Shown here in pieces: positions 61,401 through 64,000 of a stretch of DNA of 64,000 bases. Below the pieces are notes generated by a model. The model made no database searches. It was not told the DNA's origin and saw nothing but the letters and a program-made list of their open reading frames with translations. The stretch covers positions 3,346,804 to 3,410,803 of the forward strand of contig FN649728.1 of NCBI GenBank assembly GCA_000310025.1, written 5' to 3'. Every line of letters starts with the position of its first letter. The stretch's first letter is position 1. Source of the stretch: Ectocarpus siliculosus (lineage: Eukaryota > Sar > Phaeophyceae > Ectocarpales > Ectocarpaceae). The translations under genes and the position numbers were made by a program.

Positions 61401-63824
61401 GCCGTCAGCGGTACTGCCGTCACCGCGAACCTCCATCGTGGCACCGTCGTTGCTCTTGGCACCAGCAGGAGCGGCGGCGGCGCCGGTGGTGCCGCTACCA
61501 CCACCACTGACATCCGTCATCATGGCGTCATGGTCACCCTCGCCTCCGTGCCGCCGCCGCCGCCGCCGCCTACCCCGCCCTCCTCCTACCGCCCCTCGCC
61601 CCCCCCACTGACACATATCCTTCTCGGTCAAACAGCCTACCATACCTGCTGTTGAGGAGGAGGACGCCGCCGCCGGCACGCTTGGACAAGCGCCGCCGGA
61701 GGCGGGGTGGCTCGTCACCAGCTGGGGGGGTTGAGGTTGCGGCGGCGGCGGCGGCGGCGGCGGCGGCAGCGGCTGCCGTTCTTCCGGCACCCTGATGCCC
61801 TGCAGGCCGTGCTTGGACGCGGCGTCTAGCAGGGCCCACACCGTCTGCGCCACGTGACTCGCCCTGAGGAAGGCCGCGGGGGGAAATACGGGACACGAGC
61901 GTTACAAAATTCACCTGTGGAGCTTTCTCCACAGCATTGAAACGGATGGTAGGGGGTGATGCCGGTTAGTTTGTCGTGGGTGCAAGTGTCGTGCTTTCGT
62001 CCACCGACGGCCGTTCTCGCTTCACTGCGGTGCGCAATTCAGGTCGAACCAACTTCCCAAGCCAAAGTGGTGGAAGAGTGATTTTACCTGCCGCTGGGGC
62101 CATCATGTGAGGATCTACCTCTACATCCTGCCAAAATTCCTCTACCTTTCAGAACCAAACGCGAAAACGACAAAAATGGGCACTCGCTCGCTACTTAAGC
62201 ACCTACGTGCCGCTCTCCGCTACCTCCGGCGGGACTTCCAGGTTTGCTGATAGCAGATCCCCTTTGACAAAACACAAAGCACCCTAACCGTGCTACTACT
62301 CGTTTTTTTTCCTGCCCAAGGTGTACGGCACGAGTGCTCCACCCGTTGCCAAACCGCGCAACCCCCCCCGCAATCGCTGAGAGAAATCGACCGGGGCAGC
62401 AGCACAGGTGTCAACAAAAAGTGTTCTTGAGAGCTGGCACCAAAATCTCCCCATAGCCAGCAGCACCGCCTCTACTCTTCCCAAGCACCACCACGAGCTC
62501 GTCATTGGTCATCACGCCATGACGTCATCACGCCATGACGCCATCCATCACCTTGCCACCGTCTTCTTGGCCTTGACAGCCTCGGGTATCTGCAGCCCCG
62601 TCGGTACCGTCTGCACTACCTTCTCGAGCTGTATGAGATCGACCACGCGAGGGGCGCCCGGGTTGCTTTCCTCTCCTTCCCCCACCTGCAGCGTCAGCAG
62701 CGTCAGAAAGTATACGTACAACCACAGAAAGACCACCCGTTCGAGATATAACTATAACCACAGCAGTAGTCGAAGGAGATGTGTTGTTATAGGCCAATTC
62801 CAAGAAGCATATTCTCGATGTGAATGCCTTGTTGGGTGTTTTTTTCAGGTGTGGCACGAAGTTTTCAGCACTCACGTTTCTCCATCATCGGCAAAGAGCG
62901 CGCACCGGGAACAACAAAAAAACAACAGCAAGGGGTTCCTCGTACGGTGCAGCTCAAGCGCGGCGCAGCAGAACGTCTGGTATGCCTAGCTAAACTTGTT
63001 TTGAGGCACACTACCCCAAGGCGCCACAACGTCCCGTACAGAGGAAAGCACGGCCGTGGTAGTGTCGTCTCGAAACAAACAGAGACAGCAGTGCAGCGGG
63101 GAACACGCTTCACACCCACTCTTTTGGAAAAGAAACGAACGGCAAAAAGAACCCAAGAAAAAAAAAAAAAACACACACACACACACAACACACACGAATA
63201 GCTTAGCCTCCCCCATGCCGGCCCCTCACGGAGTCCCAGTTAATGGCATTTAGAAGTTTTTTGCGTTTTCAACCGCACCAAGACTGACGTCTTTCCATTG
63301 GTCAGCCGGTTATCGCGGTCGATGCCAATGAAAAAACACACACACGCACGAAACCGCCGGGCTTCAAAACGCCGGGCTGCAAAACCGGTTGTACGCCGCC
63401 ACGCCCACAACAGCCCCGTCCCCGCATCTCTCTCTCTCTCTCACCTTGCCACCGCCGACGTGGTCGTCGTCGTCGTCGTGGGCATCTCTTGGCTTCCTTT
63501 CGCCGCGACCGGCGCGCGTGGAGGTTCTGCGTCGTGGGAGTTCGCCGGCGGCGGGCGGAGGATGTACGGCGGTCTCCTCGAAGCCGACGGAACCTGTCCC
63601 GTTCTTCCGGGAGGAGGAGGCAGCGGCGGCGGCGGCGATGGCGATGGCGATGGTGGTTCCTTCCATGACGCGGGAGAGCTCCTCGAGCCACTCGTCTCCC
63701 TCCCTGAGCATGACCGACAGGCACTCCATCTCGCGGCCTTGGTAACGCGCTGGCCCCGACCCTGCTGCGCTGCCTCTATTTGCACCGCCGCCGCCCCCTG
63801 CCTCACCTTCGCCCCCGCCTTCGT
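48566..63824 (-). CDS. KDM5/JARID1-like protein, C-terminal part (PLU-1-like and two PHD fingers)
   Basis: Chromatin protein related to histone H3K4 demethylases; 5' part outside the window. Exons on the minus strand: 63824-63445, 62685-62552, 61863-60903, 60364-60236, 59708-59535, 59111-58928, 58528-58417, 57525-57288, 56200-56077, 55624-55513, 55033-54772, 53854-53764, 52850-52727, 52502-52031, 51648-51266, 50895-50797, 50207-48566 (stop). Phase is continuous across all 17, about 1,872 residues. Order: PLU-1-like helices (LREGDEWLEELSRV, ELEKLVAPAEAWAKEACDML), a coiled coil (REQREEEAEKERLQREKEDA), PHD1, a segment with the KDM5 post-PHD pattern (RPGLSELEALMRHADSLPV then VVGWRDRCEDAVKEF), PHD2 and a 547-residue low-complexity tail with poly-Gln, -Ser, -Ala, -Pro and -Gly. 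The 320-residue exon 61863-60903 is also low-complexity. In KDM5 proteins the JmjC domain precedes PLU-1, so it would lie beyond 64000; without it the demethylase call is inference. The intron after exon 60364-60236 has a GC donor. Confidence 0.83.
50797..51648 (-). other. PHD finger 2 exons
   Basis: The exon ending at 51266 encodes VYCICRGGDDGGVMVECDLC and GEWYHAS; the next exon (50895-50797) completes CVGLTAQTAGELQQYRCLVC. Together they supply all eight zinc ligands in the C4HC3 order, with the Trp two residues before the ligand His. The junction splits the Cys codon (TG|T), which fixes the acceptor at GGGGCAG before 50895. Confidence 0.9.
52851..53763. other. intron with assembly gap and unreliable flanks
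   Basis: 53244-53343 is a run of exactly 100 N. The flanks, about 52900-53243 and 53344-53391, consist almost wholly of homopolymer blocks (G, C, A or T runs of 3 to over 20), unlike anything else in the window. This is the look of low-quality read ends and should not be interpreted. The exons on either side join in phase (GAA CCA G | GG CTG), so no coding exon need be lost in the gap. Confidence 0.9.
54430..54745. repeat. three copies of a CATTGGTC...CCGGTTAT repeat
   Basis: In the intron 53855-54771 of the KDM5-like gene. Copies at about 54430-54480, 54512-54562 and 54703-54745 share ggctgcggtgttgccattgg or a close variant, followed by a ccggttatagc-like core and gtcgatgcaaatt. A fourth copy of the core lies at 63283-63335. 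Confidence 0.8.
55439..55492. repeat. intronic (CTG)n triplet repeat
   Basis: CTG array, CAG on the gene's coding strand, beginning about 20 bp after the donor of exon 55624-55513. It is interrupted by two CGA-type variants. Unlike the arrays in the last exon it is outside the coding sequence. Confidence 0.9.
56077..57525 (-). other. PHD finger 1 exons
   Basis: Exon 57525-57288 encodes an acidic lead-in, then ALHCLCRLPADAARFRTLMT with CDLCSSWFHPSCVRLK. Exon 56200-56077 completes it with ALAFVCPMCEHRRGG. The C4HC3 ligands are all present; the loop before the last Cys pair is long (about 25 residues), as in the second PHD finger of animal KDM5 proteins. Confidence 0.88.
60010..60035. repeat. 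(GGTGCT)n hexamer repeat
   Basis: Four to five ggtgct units in the KDM5-like intron 60365-60902/59709-60235 region, on the + strand; intronic by the exon model. Confidence 0.8.
62565..62857 (-). repeat. source-like copy of the dispersed exon B repeat
   Basis: Partner of 912-1195. Contains most of exon B (62685-62552) and 172 bp of the intron upstream. Here the exon is flanked by the rest of the KDM5-like gene and keeps phase on both sides, so this is taken as the original copy. Confidence 0.88.
63283..63335. repeat. fourth copy of the CATTGGTC...CCGGTTAT repeat
   Basis: Reads gtctttccattggtcagccg followed by gttatcgcggtcgatgccaa, matching the core at 54430-54745 nearly 9 kb away. It lies in the intron between the first two KDM5-like exons of the window and is followed by an ACAC-rich run, as are the other copies. 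Confidence 0.75.
63427..63444. repeat. short (CT)n overlapping a splice donor
   Basis: On the coding (minus) strand exon 63824-63445 ends CAAG and the intron starts GTGAGAGAGAGAGAG. The donor consensus GTGAGA is therefore the first part of a GA microsatellite. Confidence 0.85.
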
Positions 63825-64000
63825 CTGCAACAAAAGGACACCACGTACGAAAAGGTACTCGGGCAGGTCGGCGCCACCGCGGAGGAAACGTGCCGGCCAA
63901 CGCGTTCTTATGGGGGTACGTACTACAGCGCGCGACAGGGGGGAAGGGGTTCTTCAACCTCCCTTGCGCGCGCGAGGGCGCGCAACAATCATCTGGTCTG

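Noticed and set aside
1-64000. CRISPR arrays, retrotransposon ORFs, rRNA genes
   Set aside because: No regularly spaced repeats with unique spacers, no reverse transcriptase, integrase or transposase motifs, and no rRNA-like sequence were seen.

Overview
The window is nuclear DNA of a photosynthetic eukaryote. I infer a stramenopile, most likely a brown alga of the Ectocarpus type. The reasons are genes split into many small exons by introns of a few hundred bases to over 1 kb, frequent CT/GA microsatellites, CAG-rich low-complexity coding exons, and a plastid FabD gene whose presequence has a signal peptide followed by a heterokont-type Ala-Ala-Phe cleavage motif. No bacterial-style operons, rRNA genes or CRISPR arrays are present.

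Layout. 1-3169: non-coding, with a stray ~95 % identical copy (912-1195) of an exon-intron junction of the KDM5-like gene at the other end of the window. 3170-9758 (-): plastid malonyl-CoA:ACP transacylase, 8 exons, 369 aa. 9759-10775: divergent intergenic region. 10776-19965 (+): a cyclic-nucleotide-binding, six-transmembrane cation channel, 14 exons, ~830 aa, with an unusual pore filter. 19966-22854: intergenic. 22855-41510 (+): a very large secreted mosaic protein, 28 exons in my model, ~1,706 aa (signal peptide, FN3 repeats, glycine-rich domain, FN3, Kelch, P-like domain, Kelch). 41511-43407: intergenic. 43408-44999 (-): 3' part of an AIG1/GIMAP-like P-loop GTPase gene. 45000-48565: no supportable gene. 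48566-beyond 64000 (-): the C-terminal ~1,870 residues of a KDM5/JARID1-type chromatin protein (PLU-1-like helices, PHD, PLU-1-like, PHD, low-complexity tail); any JmjC catalytic part would lie outside the window. An assembly gap (53244-53343), flanked by sequence that looks like base-calling noise, sits in one of its introns.

Exon models were built by hand from splice signals, reading-phase continuity and family motifs. In the four large models every junction keeps phase. The genes show no common pathway: plastid fatty-acid synthesis, membrane signalling, an extracellular mosaic protein, a GTPase and a chromatin regulator. The less ordinary observations are the multidomain architecture, the altered channel filter, a high count of GC-AG introns, the dispersed exon copy and several palindromic or repeated structures inside introns.
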